DNA from: Bacteroidota bacterium
Lineage (GTDB): Bacteria; Bacteroidota; Bacteroidia; AKYH767-A; OLB10
Reading direction: 5' to 3'
Length of the DNA stretch: 64,000 bases
Assembly: GCA_016714535.1 (NCBI GenBank)
Contig: JADKDR010000002.1
Span: 124,001 to 188,000, forward strand
The notes below the pieces were generated by a model. That model saw nothing but the letters and a program-made list of their open reading frames with translations. It did not search any database and was not told where the DNA came from. Positions 1 to 8,846 of this stretch are shown here, piece after piece. The position numbers and the translations under genes were made by a program. Numbering within the stretch: the stretch's first letter is position 1; each line of letters begins with the position of its first letter.

Positions 1-2
1 TT

Positions 3-119
3 CTGAACACGGCAAGTATAAATGGATATGTGGAGCGAGGCTGGTTTCATACAAATATGTTTTGGCATACAAAAATCTTTGATTCTGTTAAAGATCACAC
101 CACGCACTTGCAGTCATGA
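3..119 (+). CDS. C-terminal end of an unidentified CDS (cut by window start)
   Basis: An open frame enters from the left edge and runs 38 codons to a TGA at 117-119. It is rich in aromatic and charged residues (for example ERGWFHTNMFWHTK), which looks more protein-like than the other two frames, both of which close early. Too little is present to assign a family. It may be the tail of a gene whose start lies outside the window; a chance open frame cannot be excluded. Confidence 0.3.
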   Translation: MNTASINGYVERGWFHTNMFWHTKIFDSVKDHTTHLQS

Positions 120-227
120 GGGCACATAGTCAGGCAATAAAAGTTGATTCCGGTTTTTCATTCAATTTTCAATATGATAATGTGCGTAAATAGGGTTACC
201 CTATATTCGATTATATTAAAACGAAAC

Positions 228-235
228 TAATTTTG
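228..235 (+). promoter_or_regulatory. Bacteroidota -7 element (TAATTTTG)
   Basis: TAATTTTG matches the TAnnTTTG -7 consensus of the Bacteroidota primary sigma factor. It lies only 7 nt before the ATG at 243, so the transcript would be nearly leaderless. No clear TTG -33 element is seen about 20 nt upstream, so this is a partial match only. Confidence 0.3.
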
Positions 236-242
236 CATCATC

Positions 243-1127
243 ATGACACGAAATAAATTATGGATTAGTTGCCTAAGCGTGGTTATAGGCCAGGCAGTAT
301 TTGCCCAAAAAAAAATGGGCGATGTTAATGTGGGCCGCCCAAGCCGCTGGTCGGTTGGACTTATGGGAAGTGCCGACTGGCAAGGACGTTTTTTTAAAGC
401 AGAGCGAAAAGAAAGCTTTGATGCTTACGGTGTGGCAGATAATGAAGCACAAAATAAGGTACTTCGCAATTTGCTTAAAGCAAATGAATTTGCTGGATTT
501 TCGTATAGCGGGGGATTGCATTTTCAATACGATCTTAGTAAGCGATGGTTTGCGCGGTTAGGAGTTTACTATTCAAACAAACCAATAAGAACGCGAAACC
601 TTGTAAGCACTGCCGCCATACTTCCGGGGCATATTGCGATTCCCGCCACCGGCACAAAAACAAATTATCCGTTTATAGAAGTGCCGCTTACCTTTCATTA
701 CATGCTCAACCGGCCTTACGACAAAAATAAAAAAGGAACCTGTTATACCGACTACTCGCAATACAACCGTAAGAAGCCATTGTTTTATGTATTCATAGGT
801 CCCGCATTTGCAACTAACCTAAGGCAATATGATTATCGTGCAAGAGTATTTGCTGATACTAATCTTGAAACTAACACGGTATATGTTAATCCCCTTACCA
901 TCTATCACGCAGGTGTGCACGGTGGTGTTGGTCTGCTAAAGTATTTAAACAAAAGGTTGTTTCTAACAGTTGATTTAGCTGGCAGATATTTGCCGGCCCG
1001 ATGGTATGCCAAAACATTTAAGAATAATATTGACCCTGTAACTAAAGAGGCTACAGCTGTAAGTTATCATGTAGTTGAAAAACCGTGGAGTGCAGGATTG
1101 CAATTAGGTATCAATTACCATTTTTGA
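243..1127 (+). CDS. outer-membrane beta-barrel protein (PorT-like family)
   Basis: A 294-residue protein with an N-terminal signal peptide of about 21 residues ending in AVFAQ. The rest alternates aromatic and small residues as in beta strands, for example GLHFQYDLSKRWFARLGVYYS, and ends in an aromatic strand (GINYHF), which is typical of BamA-inserted barrels. Bacteroidota encode many such 8- to 10-strand barrels (PorT/'outer membrane protein beta-barrel domain' families), mostly of unknown role. The gene stands alone and converges on prfB. No enzymatic motif is visible, so only the envelope location is supported; the family name is inferred from overall pattern. Confidence 0.6.
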   Translation: MTRNKLWISCLSVVIGQAVFAQKKMGDVNVGRPSRWSVGLMGSADWQGRFFKAERKESFDAYGVADNEAQNKVLRNLLKANEFAGFSYSGGLHFQYDLSKRWFARLGVYYSNKPIRTRNLVSTAAILPGHIAIPATGTKTNYPFIEVPLTFHYMLNRPYDKNKKGTCYTDYSQYNRKKPLFYVFIGPAFATNLRQYDYRARVFADTNLETNTVYVNPLTIYHAGVHGGVGLLKYLNKRLFLTVDLAGRYLPARWYAKTFKNNIDPVTKEATAVSYHVVEKPWSAGLQLGINYHF

Positions 1128-1164
1128 TAGAAGTGAATATTACTATATTGAATAGACAGCCCAA

Positions 1165-2242
1165 TTAAAATTCCATCAAATAGGCTTTGATAAATTCATT
1201 AATGTCGCCATCCATTACTGCCTGCACATTGCTTGTTTCTGTGCCTGTGCGCAAGTCTTTTACCATTTTGTAAGGATGAAAAACATAACTGCGTATTTGG
1301 CTTCCCCATTCTACACGCTTTTTAGTTGCTTCAGTATTTGCGCGCGCTTCATTCTTTTTGCGCAATTCAAGCTCATATAGTTGGCTTTTTAGCATTTTCA
1401 TAGCACGCTCGCGATTGGCACTTTGTGAGCGCTCTACCTGGCACACCACAACAATACCCGAAGGCAAATGCTTTATCTGTACTTTAGTTTCTACTTTATT
1501 TACATTTTGACCCCCGGCTCCTCCGCTTCGGGCAAATTGCATTTCGATGTCACTGTCTTTTATTTCAATATTGATATGATCATCAATAATGGGATAGGCA
1601 TAGACGGAAGCAAACGAAGTGTGACGCTTGGCATTCGAATCAAACGGGGAAATACGAACCAGGCGGTGTACTCCATTTTCGCTTTTTAAATAACCGTAAG
1701 CATAATTACCTTCAAATTCGAGCACAGCACTTTTTATACCGGCACCATCGCCCCATTGCTTATCAACCTCGGTTACTTTATAGCCATTTCGCTCACCCCA
1801 CCTGATGTACATGCGCATCAACATTTCGGCCCAGTCCTGACTTTCGGTTCCACCGGCACCTGAATTAATTTCTAAAATGGCACCGCAAATATCTTCTTCG
1901 GCACTAAGCATGTTTTTAAATTCGAGATCTTCCACCAATACCATTGACTCGCGATAGTGTTTTTCCACTTCTTCTTCAGTGGCGCCCCCTTCATTATAAA
2001 AGTCGTTAAGCACGCATAGGTCATCTACCGATGCTTCAGTTTTTTTAAAACTTTCAGTCCACAATTTGGTTTGCGAAATTCCTTTCAGGATTTTTTCGGC
2101 AGATTTTGGGTCATCCCAAAATCCATCGGCATGCGTAAGTTTTTCTTGCTCTGTAATAAAAGCTATTTTACTTTCGATGTCAAAGATGCCTCCTTAACGC
2201 ATCCTTACGCCCAACAATATTTTTTAATTCTTCAGCATTCAT
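1165..2242 (-). CDS. prfB: peptide chain release factor 2 (programmed +1 frameshift)
   Basis: RF2 recognises UGA and UAA stop codons and triggers peptide release. The long reading frame carries the GGQ catalytic loop (RSGGAGGQNVNK) and the SPF stop-codon recognition tripeptide (RISPFDSNAKRH). The true start is the ATG at 2242. Twenty codons (MNAEELKNIVGRKDALRRHL) lead to an in-frame TGA at 2182-2180, and a +1 shift at CTT-TGA-C joins them to DIESKIAFITEQ..., giving about 358 residues, the normal RF2 length. The autoregulatory logic is well known: low RF2 favours frameshifting and hence RF2 synthesis. Starting at an internal ATG (2064) would remove the N-terminal domain. Confidence 0.97.
2180..2194 (-). 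promoter_or_regulatory. RF2 programmed frameshift site (AGGAGG-CAT-CTT-TGA)
   Basis: Read on the minus strand, AGGAGG (2194-2189) is followed by three bases and then CTT TGA C. This is the canonical RF2 recoding arrangement: an internal Shine-Dalgarno-like stimulator, the slippery CUU, and UGA followed by C. It is the clearest Shine-Dalgarno-like sequence seen in the window and lies inside a gene, which fits its recoding role. Confidence 0.95.
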
Positions 2243-2342
2243 AGTGGGTGCGAAAATAGTTATTTTTAAACTTGTAATTTTTTTTGATGTAAATAATTTT
2301 CGAATTCATACTTTCAACTATTATATTTTGTTTTTTTGTGAA

Positions 2343-2861
2343 ATGCGCATTTTTTCTTTGAAAGAATATTTAATAACCATGATGGTTTTGAGCAGCTTCA
2401 TTTTGGCATGTATCAAGGCACAGTCTCAATCAGTTCCTATTATTAAGTTTCATTCCCTTAATTCTATTTTGCAATCAACTGCCGATACCACTTATGTTAT
2501 CAACTTTTGGGCAACCTGGTGCAAGCCATGTGTGGCAGAGCTTCCTGCTTTTGTTGCTTTGGACCATGCGTATAAAAATAAAAATGTAAAAGTGATTTTG
2601 GTAAGTCTGGATTTTAAAAGACAATACGAAGAGCGGCTTTTGCCATTTGTAAAAAACAAGCATATCGCACCTTTGGTGATGCTGCTTGACGAGCCCGATT
2701 ACAACAGTTGGATTGATAAAGTTGATTCCACATGGAGCGGGGCAATTCCGGCATCTTTAATTATAAATGGTAAAAAGGGCATTCGTAAATTTTATGAAAA
2801 AGAATTTACCTTTGACGAATTAAAAAAAGAAGTTGAACAAGTCTGCAACACGCAGAAGTAA
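2343..2861 (+). CDS. TlpA-like periplasmic thioredoxin-fold protein
   Basis: About 172 residues from the ATG at 2343, chosen because it gives a basic N-terminus and a hydrophobic signal segment (VLSSFILACIKAQS); the frame is open further upstream but that extension is A/T-rich and unlike protein. The thioredoxin active site is FWATWCKPC, followed by a DUF-style TlpA/ResA core (VILVSLDF) and a cis-Pro region (GAIPASLI). Family members act as envelope thiol-disulfide reductases. It sits 12 nt before a second redoxin and heads a cluster with DUF6029 and Omp28 genes, suggesting a shared envelope redox function. The substrate is unknown. Confidence 0.85.
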   Translation: MRIFSLKEYLITMMVLSSFILACIKAQSQSVPIIKFHSLNSILQSTADTTYVINFWATWCKPCVAELPAFVALDHAYKNKNVKVILVSLDFKRQYEERLLPFVKNKHIAPLVMLLDEPDYNSWIDKVDSTWSGAIPASLIINGKKGIRKFYEKEFTFDELKKEVEQVCNTQK

Positions 2862-2873
2862 AAAATTAAACAA

Positions 2874-3509
2874 ATGATAAAAAAAACATTTCTCCTGTTA
2901 ACCATGGCAGTATGCATAGGCGTATTTCCCTCGTTGTCGCAAACTGCAGGCACCGGTTACAAAGTTGGTGACAACGTCACCGACTTTAAATTAGCAAATA
3001 TCGATGGATCAAACTTTGCATTTGCGTCAATACCTGATGCTAAAGGCTACATTGTCATTTTTACGTGCAACCACTGTCCATTCTCCATTGCGTACGAAAA
3101 AAGAATTATTGCCCTCAACGAAAAGTATGCTTCGCAAGGCTATCCGGTTATTGCTATTAATAGTAATGATCCTGCCATAGTTCCTGATGATAGTTTTGAA
3201 AAAATGCAAGAACATGCAGCTGAGGTTGGTTTTAATTTTCCCTATGTTTTTGATGAAACGCAGGAAGTTGCTAAAAGATTTGGCGCTACCCGCACGCCAC
3301 ATGTTTTTATACTAAGCAAAAGCGATATAGCCTTAAAGGTTGAGTACATAGGAGCAATAGATGACAATACAGACAATCCGGAAGCTGCAACAAAGCATTA
3401 TGTAGCAGAAGCCGTTGACGAGCTACTTGCGGGATCTAAAGTAACAACCAATTTCACCAAAGCAGTAGGCTGTACCATTAAATGGAAGAAAACAGCAGAA
3501 CAGAAATAA
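2874..3509 (+). CDS. secreted peroxiredoxin-like (PRX-like 1) redoxin
   Basis: A 211-residue protein with a cleavable signal peptide (ending FPSLSQ). An AhpC/TSA-type fold follows. The motif TCNHCPFS supplies a CxxC pair at the position where this subgroup ('thioredoxin family, PRX-like 1') carries it, and GATRTPHVFIL provides the cis-proline loop. It follows the TlpA-like gene by 12 nt and is followed by a terminator hairpin, so the two probably form a bicistron. It is likely to act on thiols or peroxides in the envelope; the exact reaction is not determined by sequence. Confidence 0.85.
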   Translation: MIKKTFLLLTMAVCIGVFPSLSQTAGTGYKVGDNVTDFKLANIDGSNFAFASIPDAKGYIVIFTCNHCPFSIAYEKRIIALNEKYASQGYPVIAINSNDPAIVPDDSFEKMQEHAAEVGFNFPYVFDETQEVAKRFGATRTPHVFILSKSDIALKVEYIGAIDDNTDNPEAATKHYVAEAVDELLAGSKVTTNFTKAVGCTIKWKKTAEQK

Positions 3510-3518
3510 CCTTCTTAT

Positions 3519-3544
3519 AGAGCGCCACTGGTGCTCTTTTTTTT
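3519..3544 (+). terminator. intrinsic terminator after the redoxin pair
   Basis: An 8-bp stem (AGAGCGCC / GGTGCTCT, one G-U pair) with a 3-nt loop is followed by an eight-T run. Confidence 0.8.
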
Positions 3545-3610
3545 GCATTAATTTCATCGACAATAGATTATTAAAGTACATTCGCATAGCAAAAAAAACT
3601 CGTAAAATTT

Positions 3611-5239
3611 ATGAATCCTTTTTTTACAATGCGAATTTGTGCGTTGATGACTTTCGTTGCAACTCTTACAAATGCACAACTTAATCTACCTTCTGGTATA
3701 CATGGCAATTTTCAAACCGATGCTCAATATTATTATGTTGATACTGCAATTGGGGCGCCTGTTGTTGCCGAAAAATTATTGAACAATGGTTTTGCCAACA
3801 TCAATTACATTAACGGAAATTTTAGCTGTGGCCTCCGGTATGAGTCTTACTTGAATGTACTGCAGGGGTTTAATCCAAGATTTAAAGGAAATGGAATTAT
3901 GTATCGCTATGCTAATTATACAACCGATGACCTTGAAGTTACACTAGGAAGTTTTTATGAGCAGTTTGGCAATGGACTTGTGTTGCGTGCTTACGAAGAG
4001 CGAGGATTGGGGTATGACAATGCCTTGGATGGCTTGCGCCTCAAGTATAAGATTGCGACCGGAGTAACTGCCAAAGCATTTATTGGAAAACAGCGTGCTT
4101 ACTTCGACTATGGGCCGGGTATTGTTAGAGGGGCTGATGGAGAGGTTGACTTCAACGAGATTTTTCCAAAGCTAAATGACAAACAATTGCAATTTACCAT
4201 AGGCGGAAGTTTTGTAAGCAAGTTTCAGAAGGACGCTGACCCTGTTTACAAACTACCGGAAAATGTAGGCACCTATGCCGGGCGTGTCAACTTTGGCTTT
4301 AAAGACTTTACGTTTAATGCAGAGTATGCTCATAAAATAAATGACCCTTCGGTAGTAAACAATTTTATTTATAAGCAAGGCGATGCTTTGTATACCGTAC
4401 TAGGATATAGCACTAAGGGACTTGGTGTAAATTTATCGCTTAAGCGAGTAGATAATATGGACTATCGTAGCGATCGTAGCGAAACAATTCAAACGTTGCT
4501 TATCAATTTTTTACCAACTATATCACGTCAATACACCTATCGCCTTGTAACCCTGTATCCTTATGCAACGCAAACTATGGGCGAAATGGGAGGCATGCTC
4601 GAGCTATTTTACACCTTCAAGCCCAAGTCATTGTTTGGAGGCAAGTATGGGACATATTTAGCAGTAAATTCTTCGTATGTAAATAATATTGAGCAATCTC
4701 CCGATACAAATGGATTTGGATATAACAGCGATTTTTTGGGAATTGGAAAGCAACATTTTTACAGTGATGTCAATGTTGAATTAACCAAAAAGCTTTCGCC
4801 TAGGATTAAGATGACACTTAATTACGTTTACATTGAGTACAATAAGGATGTGCTGGAAGGAAAAAACATCTATGGAATTATTTACTCACACTCAGGAGTT
4901 GTAGATCTAACTTATAAAATAAATAATAAGCAAAGTATTCGTACTGAACTACAGCATCTTTATACCAAGCAGGACTTTGGTAGCTGGGGTATGGCATTAC
5001 TTGAGTATAGTTACGCTCCTCAATGGATAGTTAGCGCCTTTACCGAGTATAATTATGGCAACTATGATAAGAGCAAACGCTTTTTTTATCCAAATATATT
5101 GCTTACCTATGTAAAAAATACGAACCGAATAGCGATAGGATATGGAAAACAACGAGCTGGTTTATTATGTGTAGGTGGGGTTTGCAGACAAGTTCCTGCT
5201 TCCAATGGATTTTCGTTATCGGTTTCAACAACATTCTAG
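3611..5239 (+). CDS. DUF6029 family outer-membrane beta-barrel protein
   Basis: A 542-residue protein with a signal peptide (ending TLTNAQ) and a long series of alternating amphipathic strands, ending in a Phe-terminated strand (SLSVSTTF). The opening segment (SGIHGNFQTDAQYY) and the repeated 'GSFYEQFGNGLVLRAYEER' style strands resemble DUF6029 proteins, which in many Bacteroidota lie directly upstream of an Omp28-like lipoprotein, as here (25-nt gap). Near the C-terminus is a Cys pair, C520-VGGV-C525, before QVPASNG. The pair could form a disulfide at a barrel turn. No ligand is known. The gene is preceded by a terminator, so it probably starts a second transcript. Confidence 0.75.
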   Translation: MNPFFTMRICALMTFVATLTNAQLNLPSGIHGNFQTDAQYYYVDTAIGAPVVAEKLLNNGFANINYINGNFSCGLRYESYLNVLQGFNPRFKGNGIMYRYANYTTDDLEVTLGSFYEQFGNGLVLRAYEERGLGYDNALDGLRLKYKIATGVTAKAFIGKQRAYFDYGPGIVRGADGEVDFNEIFPKLNDKQLQFTIGGSFVSKFQKDADPVYKLPENVGTYAGRVNFGFKDFTFNAEYAHKINDPSVVNNFIYKQGDALYTVLGYSTKGLGVNLSLKRVDNMDYRSDRSETIQTLLINFLPTISRQYTYRLVTLYPYATQTMGEMGGMLELFYTFKPKSLFGGKYGTYLAVNSSYVNNIEQSPDTNGFGYNSDFLGIGKQHFYSDVNVELTKKLSPRIKMTLNYVYIEYNKDVLEGKNIYGIIYSHSGVVDLTYKINNKQSIRTELQHLYTKQDFGSWGMALLEYSYAPQWIVSAFTEYNYGNYDKSKRFFYPNILLTYVKNTNRIAIGYGKQRAGLLCVGGVCRQVPASNGFSLSVSTTF

Positions 5240-5264
5240 AAAGTAATTTTAAAAAATACAAAAA

Positions 5265-6083
5265 ATGAAACACATAGCATGGATAGTACTGGCAATTGCA
5301 TTAAGTGGTTGCGATAAAATTGATCAGCCGTTTACAGAAACTCCAACTGGTGGAGGTGGCCCAAATCCGCAAACCTACATTCGTAAGGTATTGATTGAGG
5401 ACTTTACAGGTGCCGCCTGTAAGAATTGTCCGGATGCTGCAAACACAGCAAAAAATATTCAAAAAAATTTGTATCCTGGTAAGGTTGTAGTGATGGCCAT
5501 TCATTCAGGATTTTTTGCAGTGCCGGGAGGCCCTTTTCCTTACGACTTCCGCACACCTGAAGGCGAGCAACTTGCAACCGATTTTGGTGTGCAGGCATAT
5601 CCAAATGGAATGGTTAATCGTTCAACCTTTGGGCTTGCAACTTCCGTAGTTGGTCATGGCGAATGGGCATCACGCACCGATTCGCTCTTAAAATTGCCTG
5701 CCGTAGCCACTATTAATATCGCAAATGCTTATAATGATGTGACCAGAGTAATTTCAACTACCATTACTACGAAAGCATTAACTGCATTAACAGGGACATT
5801 TAAACTTGCTACTTTTTATTTAGAAGATAGCCTTATTAAGCCACAACTAAATGGCAGCGTTTTGGACCCCAATTATGTACACATGCACGCGCTCAGGGGA
5901 GCATTTGCCGGAACATATGGCGAAACAGTTTTTAATAACGCTGCTGCTAACGACAGTATCATAAAGCCATATTCGCTTACAATTAAAGCAGATGCAGTGT
6001 CCAAAAATTGCATTGTTGTAGCCTATTTATACGATGATACAACAAAGGAAATAGTACAGGTAGAAGAAAAGCATTTTGACTAG
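5265..6083 (+). CDS. Omp28-related lipoprotein with thioredoxin-like domain
   Basis: A 272-residue lipoprotein: the signal peptide ends in the lipobox LSGC, with a Gly-rich linker after the lipidated Cys. The domain opens with VLIEDFTGAACKNCPDAAN, the signature of Omp28/'thioredoxin-like' outer-membrane lipoproteins, placing a CxxC (CKNC) at about residues 50-53. It is followed by an alpha/beta core and a beta-rich C-terminal part. It is translated from the same transcript as the DUF6029 barrel. The pair is conserved in Bacteroidota but its job is unknown; association on the outer membrane is inferred. Confidence 0.85.
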   Translation: MKHIAWIVLAIALSGCDKIDQPFTETPTGGGGPNPQTYIRKVLIEDFTGAACKNCPDAANTAKNIQKNLYPGKVVVMAIHSGFFAVPGGPFPYDFRTPEGEQLATDFGVQAYPNGMVNRSTFGLATSVVGHGEWASRTDSLLKLPAVATINIANAYNDVTRVISTTITTKALTALTGTFKLATFYLEDSLIKPQLNGSVLDPNYVHMHALRGAFAGTYGETVFNNAAANDSIIKPYSLTIKADAVSKNCIVVAYLYDDTTKEIVQVEEKHFD

Positions 6084-6103
6084 GTTGACAATTTGTGTTG
6101 GGC

Positions 6104-6601
6104 ATGATTTTTAATGAAAGGTATACAGTCCTGGTTAACAAAGCGCGTAAAGACAAAGCACTCAACCGAAAGTTTCTTGATAAGCTAAAAAAGCTTAAGC
6201 CTGCGAACCTTGATAGCCAATGTTCTAAATTGCACGATGAAGTTTTTCAACAAATTGATTGCCTGCAATGCGGCAATTGCTGTGCAATTGCCGGCCCTCG
6301 TTTGCTTGGCAAAGACATAGATAGAATGGCAAAAGGCATGAAGCTGCGCCCAGCAGAATTTACAACTACCTATGTACGTACAGATGAAGATGGTGACTAT
6401 GTATTCAAACGCATGCCCTGTCCCATGTTAAAAGAGGATAATTATTGTTGTATTTATAACGACCGTCCCAACGCCTGTCGCGAATTTCCACACACCAATC
6501 AAAGCAAAATGCATAATAAACTGGAAATAACGTTTCAAAATACGATGATATGTCCGGCAGTTGCACTGGTAGTTGAAGGGTTGAGAAAAATTTACTTATA
6601 A
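6104..6601 (+). CDS. YkgJ-family cysteine-cluster protein
   Basis: About 165 residues from the ATG at 6104; an in-frame GTG at 6095 is possible. The conserved Cys motifs of the YkgJ (zinc/iron-chelating domain) family are present: CLQCGNCC, then CPML, then CCIY-NDRPNACREFPH. These eight or so cysteines probably bind a metal or Fe-S cluster. The biochemical role of the family is not established; some members are linked to metal-dependent modification. It follows the Omp28 gene after 20 nt and precedes the next gene by 6 nt, so it may be part of the same transcript. Confidence 0.85.
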   Translation: MIFNERYTVLVNKARKDKALNRKFLDKLKKLKPANLDSQCSKLHDEVFQQIDCLQCGNCCAIAGPRLLGKDIDRMAKGMKLRPAEFTTTYVRTDEDGDYVFKRMPCPMLKEDNYCCIYNDRPNACREFPHTNQSKMHNKLEITFQNTMICPAVALVVEGLRKIYL

Positions 6602-6607
6602 CCTAAA

Positions 6608-7084
6608 ATGAACAAAAAAGCAAAAAACGTTATTCGAAATAGAATGATGCTAAAGTGTGGAATGCTTCATGTGTTTGTAACAGTAGGGGTATACGTTTTA
6701 ACACCCTGCAAATTAATAGCCCAACCAAGGGAGGTAGCTACACGTGTTCATGACCTGCATATAGCCCTAATTACTAAAGATATAGAAAACCTCAATGTGC
6801 TTTTGCATGATAGCCTGTGCTATGGACATAGCAACGGATGGGAAGAGACGAAACAAGAACTAAAAAGTAACCTGCAAAATGGCAAGCTCAGTTATCTCAA
6901 AATTGAGGAAGAGCCTGTGCAAACAAGATACACAGGTAAGCAATGCCTTGCACGCTATAAAGCAGCATACAATGTGGTACTTGAAGGAAAGGAAATTTCG
7001 CTCCAATTATGGGTAGCACAAACGTGGATATACGAAAAACGAAAATGGAAATTGCTCATGAGGCAAAGTACTAAAATGCCTTAA
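6608..7084 (+). CDS. NTF2-like (DUF4440) secreted protein
   Basis: A 158-residue protein with a basic N-terminus, a hydrophobic segment (MLHVFVTVGVYVLTP) and a probable cleavage near LIAQP. The mature part follows the cystatin/NTF2-like pattern of DUF4440 proteins: a helix (VATRVHDLHIALITKDIENLNVL), a Tyr/Gly turn (CYGHSNG), then strands ending WIYEKRKWKLLMRQST. Such domains often bind small molecules or act as uncharacterised enzymes; no catalytic set is evident. The start could be one of several closely spaced Met codons (6608, 6644, 6647). Confidence 0.7.
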   Translation: MNKKAKNVIRNRMMLKCGMLHVFVTVGVYVLTPCKLIAQPREVATRVHDLHIALITKDIENLNVLLHDSLCYGHSNGWEETKQELKSNLQNGKLSYLKIEEEPVQTRYTGKQCLARYKAAYNVVLEGKEISLQLWVAQTWIYEKRKWKLLMRQSTKMP

Positions 7085-7158
7085 TCTCTTTGGAATTATT
7101 CCGTTGCAGGCACAGTAAAAAAACATTTTCTTTACCAATCATTTAAACCTTTAATAAT

Positions 7159-7686
7159 ATGGCAATAGCAGCACCTTTTAATTTGCAAAAATGGATTGAT
7201 GAGCATCGTCACGAATTAAAACCTCCTGTAGGCAATCGCAATTTATATCATGATGCTGGAGACTACATAGTGATGATAGTAGCCGGTCCCAATGCCCGCA
7301 AAGATTTTCATTATAACGAAACCGAAGAGTTGTTTTATCAACTTGAAGGAGATATAACCGTTACCATACAGGAGGATGGCACAGCTGTGCCAATCACCAT
7401 AAAAGAGGGAGAAATGTTTTTGCTGCCGGCCCGGGTGCCGCACAGCCCTTCTCGCCCCGCAGGTACCATCGGCTTAGTAATAGAATGTAAGCGCAAAGTT
7501 GCAGATACAGATGGCCTTGAGTGGTACTGCGAAAAGTGCAATGCTCCATTGCATCAATATCGTTTTCATCTGGATAATATAGAAAAGGACTTTTTCCCCC
7601 GTTTCAAAGAGTATTACTCAAATGATAAAATGCGCACATGTCATCAGTGTGGGCATGTAATGGAAGTGGATTCAAGATTTATTTAA
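7159..7686 (+). CDS. nbaC: 3-hydroxyanthranilate 3,4-dioxygenase
   Basis: A 175-residue cupin that opens the ring of 3-hydroxyanthranilate to 2-amino-3-carboxymuconate semialdehyde (ACMS) in tryptophan (kynurenine) catabolism. Visible residues match the bacterial enzyme closely: Fe ligands H51, E57 and H95, with substrate-binding R47 and R99 (PHSPSRP). The bacterial-type C-terminal rubredoxin-like metal site is also there: C124/C127 (YCEKC) and C161/C164 (CHQC). The gene directly downstream encodes the next enzyme of the pathway (gap about 22 nt), which supports the call. haaO is the equivalent eukaryote-style symbol. Confidence 0.95.
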   Translation: MAIAAPFNLQKWIDEHRHELKPPVGNRNLYHDAGDYIVMIVAGPNARKDFHYNETEELFYQLEGDITVTIQEDGTAVPITIKEGEMFLLPARVPHSPSRPAGTIGLVIECKRKVADTDGLEWYCEKCNAPLHQYRFHLDNIEKDFFPRFKEYYSNDKMRTCHQCGHVMEVDSRFI

Positions 7687-7708
7687 AGCATAATCTTTGC
7701 AAAGCTAT

Positions 7709-8719
7709 ATGCTTAAAATAGATATACATACACACATCATACCTGAGCATGTACCCGACTATGCCAAAAAATTTTGCTATGGAGGCTTTGTACATTTGGA
7801 ACATCATAAGCCTTGCTGCGCACGCATGATGATTGGCGATAAATTTTTTCGCGAGAGACAGGACAATTGCTGGAGCCCCGAAACACGCATGCATGAATGC
7901 GATGCACATGGAGTGCACGTGCAGGTACTTTCTACCATACCGGTTATGTTTAGTTATTGGGCACAGGCAAAGCATTGTCTCGAAGTGGCTTGTTTCTTAA
8001 ACGACCACATTGCAGAAATTTGTAACGGTAACCCTACACGTTTTGTAGGACTTGGAACTATTCCCTTACAAGATCCTGAACTTGCTATAAAAGAGTTGCA
8101 TCGTTGTATGCAAATGGGCATGCGAGGAGTGCAAATAGGATCGCACGTGAATGATTGGAATCTGAATGCACCCGAACTATTTCCTTTTTATGAAGAAGCA
8201 GAAAAATTAGGAGCCAGTATTTTTGTACATCCCTGGGAAATGATGGGGCAAGAAAAAATGCAGCGTTATTGGCTCCCTTGGCTAGTGGGTATGCCGGCCG
8301 AAACTTCTCTGGCTATCTGTTCTATGATTTTTGGAGGAGTGTTTGAAAAATTTCCAAACCTAAAAGTGGCCTTTGCTCATGGCGGAGGCTCTTTTCCTGC
8401 TACCATTGGCCGTATAGAGCATGGCTACCATTGCCGTCCCGATTTGGTTGCTATTGACAATGATATTAACCCGCGCAATTACTTAGGCAAGTTCTATTTG
8501 GATAGCTTGGTGCATGATCCAATGATGCTGCAATATCTGCTCAATTTATTCCCCGAAAACAAAATCGCACTTGGAAGCGACTATCCTTTTCCTCTTGGTG
8601 AAGATGTACCGGGAAAATTAATTGAAGAAATGAACCTTGCACATGCTACCAAAGAATGGTTGTTGCATAAATCAGCCTTAGAATGGTTGGGGATGCAAAA
8701 GGAGAGTTTTATGGTGTGA
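7709..8719 (+). CDS. nbaD: 2-amino-3-carboxymuconate-6-semialdehyde decarboxylase (ACMSD)
   Basis: About 336 residues from the ATG at 7709 (an in-frame codon at 7697 is an alternative). It is an amidohydrolase-fold, Zn-dependent decarboxylase converting ACMS to 2-aminomuconate semialdehyde and diverting it from quinolinate. The N-terminal metal motif DIHTHIIPE, the mid-chain FVHPWEMMG, FAHGGGSFP and the C-terminal metal Asp in GSDYPFPLG are all present in ACMSD order. It is co-transcribed with the dioxygenase. The upstream kynurenine enzymes and the downstream dehydrogenase are not in this window. Confidence 0.95.
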   Translation: MLKIDIHTHIIPEHVPDYAKKFCYGGFVHLEHHKPCCARMMIGDKFFRERQDNCWSPETRMHECDAHGVHVQVLSTIPVMFSYWAQAKHCLEVACFLNDHIAEICNGNPTRFVGLGTIPLQDPELAIKELHRCMQMGMRGVQIGSHVNDWNLNAPELFPFYEEAEKLGASIFVHPWEMMGQEKMQRYWLPWLVGMPAETSLAICSMIFGGVFEKFPNLKVAFAHGGGSFPATIGRIEHGYHCRPDLVAIDNDINPRNYLGKFYLDSLVHDPMMLQYLLNLFPENKIALGSDYPFPLGEDVPGKLIEEMNLAHATKEWLLHKSALEWLGMQKESFMV

Positions 8720-8846
8720 GTTGATTTTTTATCGACAGAAAAACTTGCTTGAGTAAAATTGCTTAATTAAAAAAACCTTTCCGATATTTAAAGAATACCC
8801 CTAGTTTCAATTTTAATTTTTGGCAGAAGTTATTTTAAAATATTAC

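Noticed and set aside
2244..2342. Extended N-terminus for the TlpA-like protein
   Set aside because: It is Phe/Ile/Asn-rich, consistent with translated A/T-rich leader DNA, and the ATG at 2343 gives a normal signal peptide.
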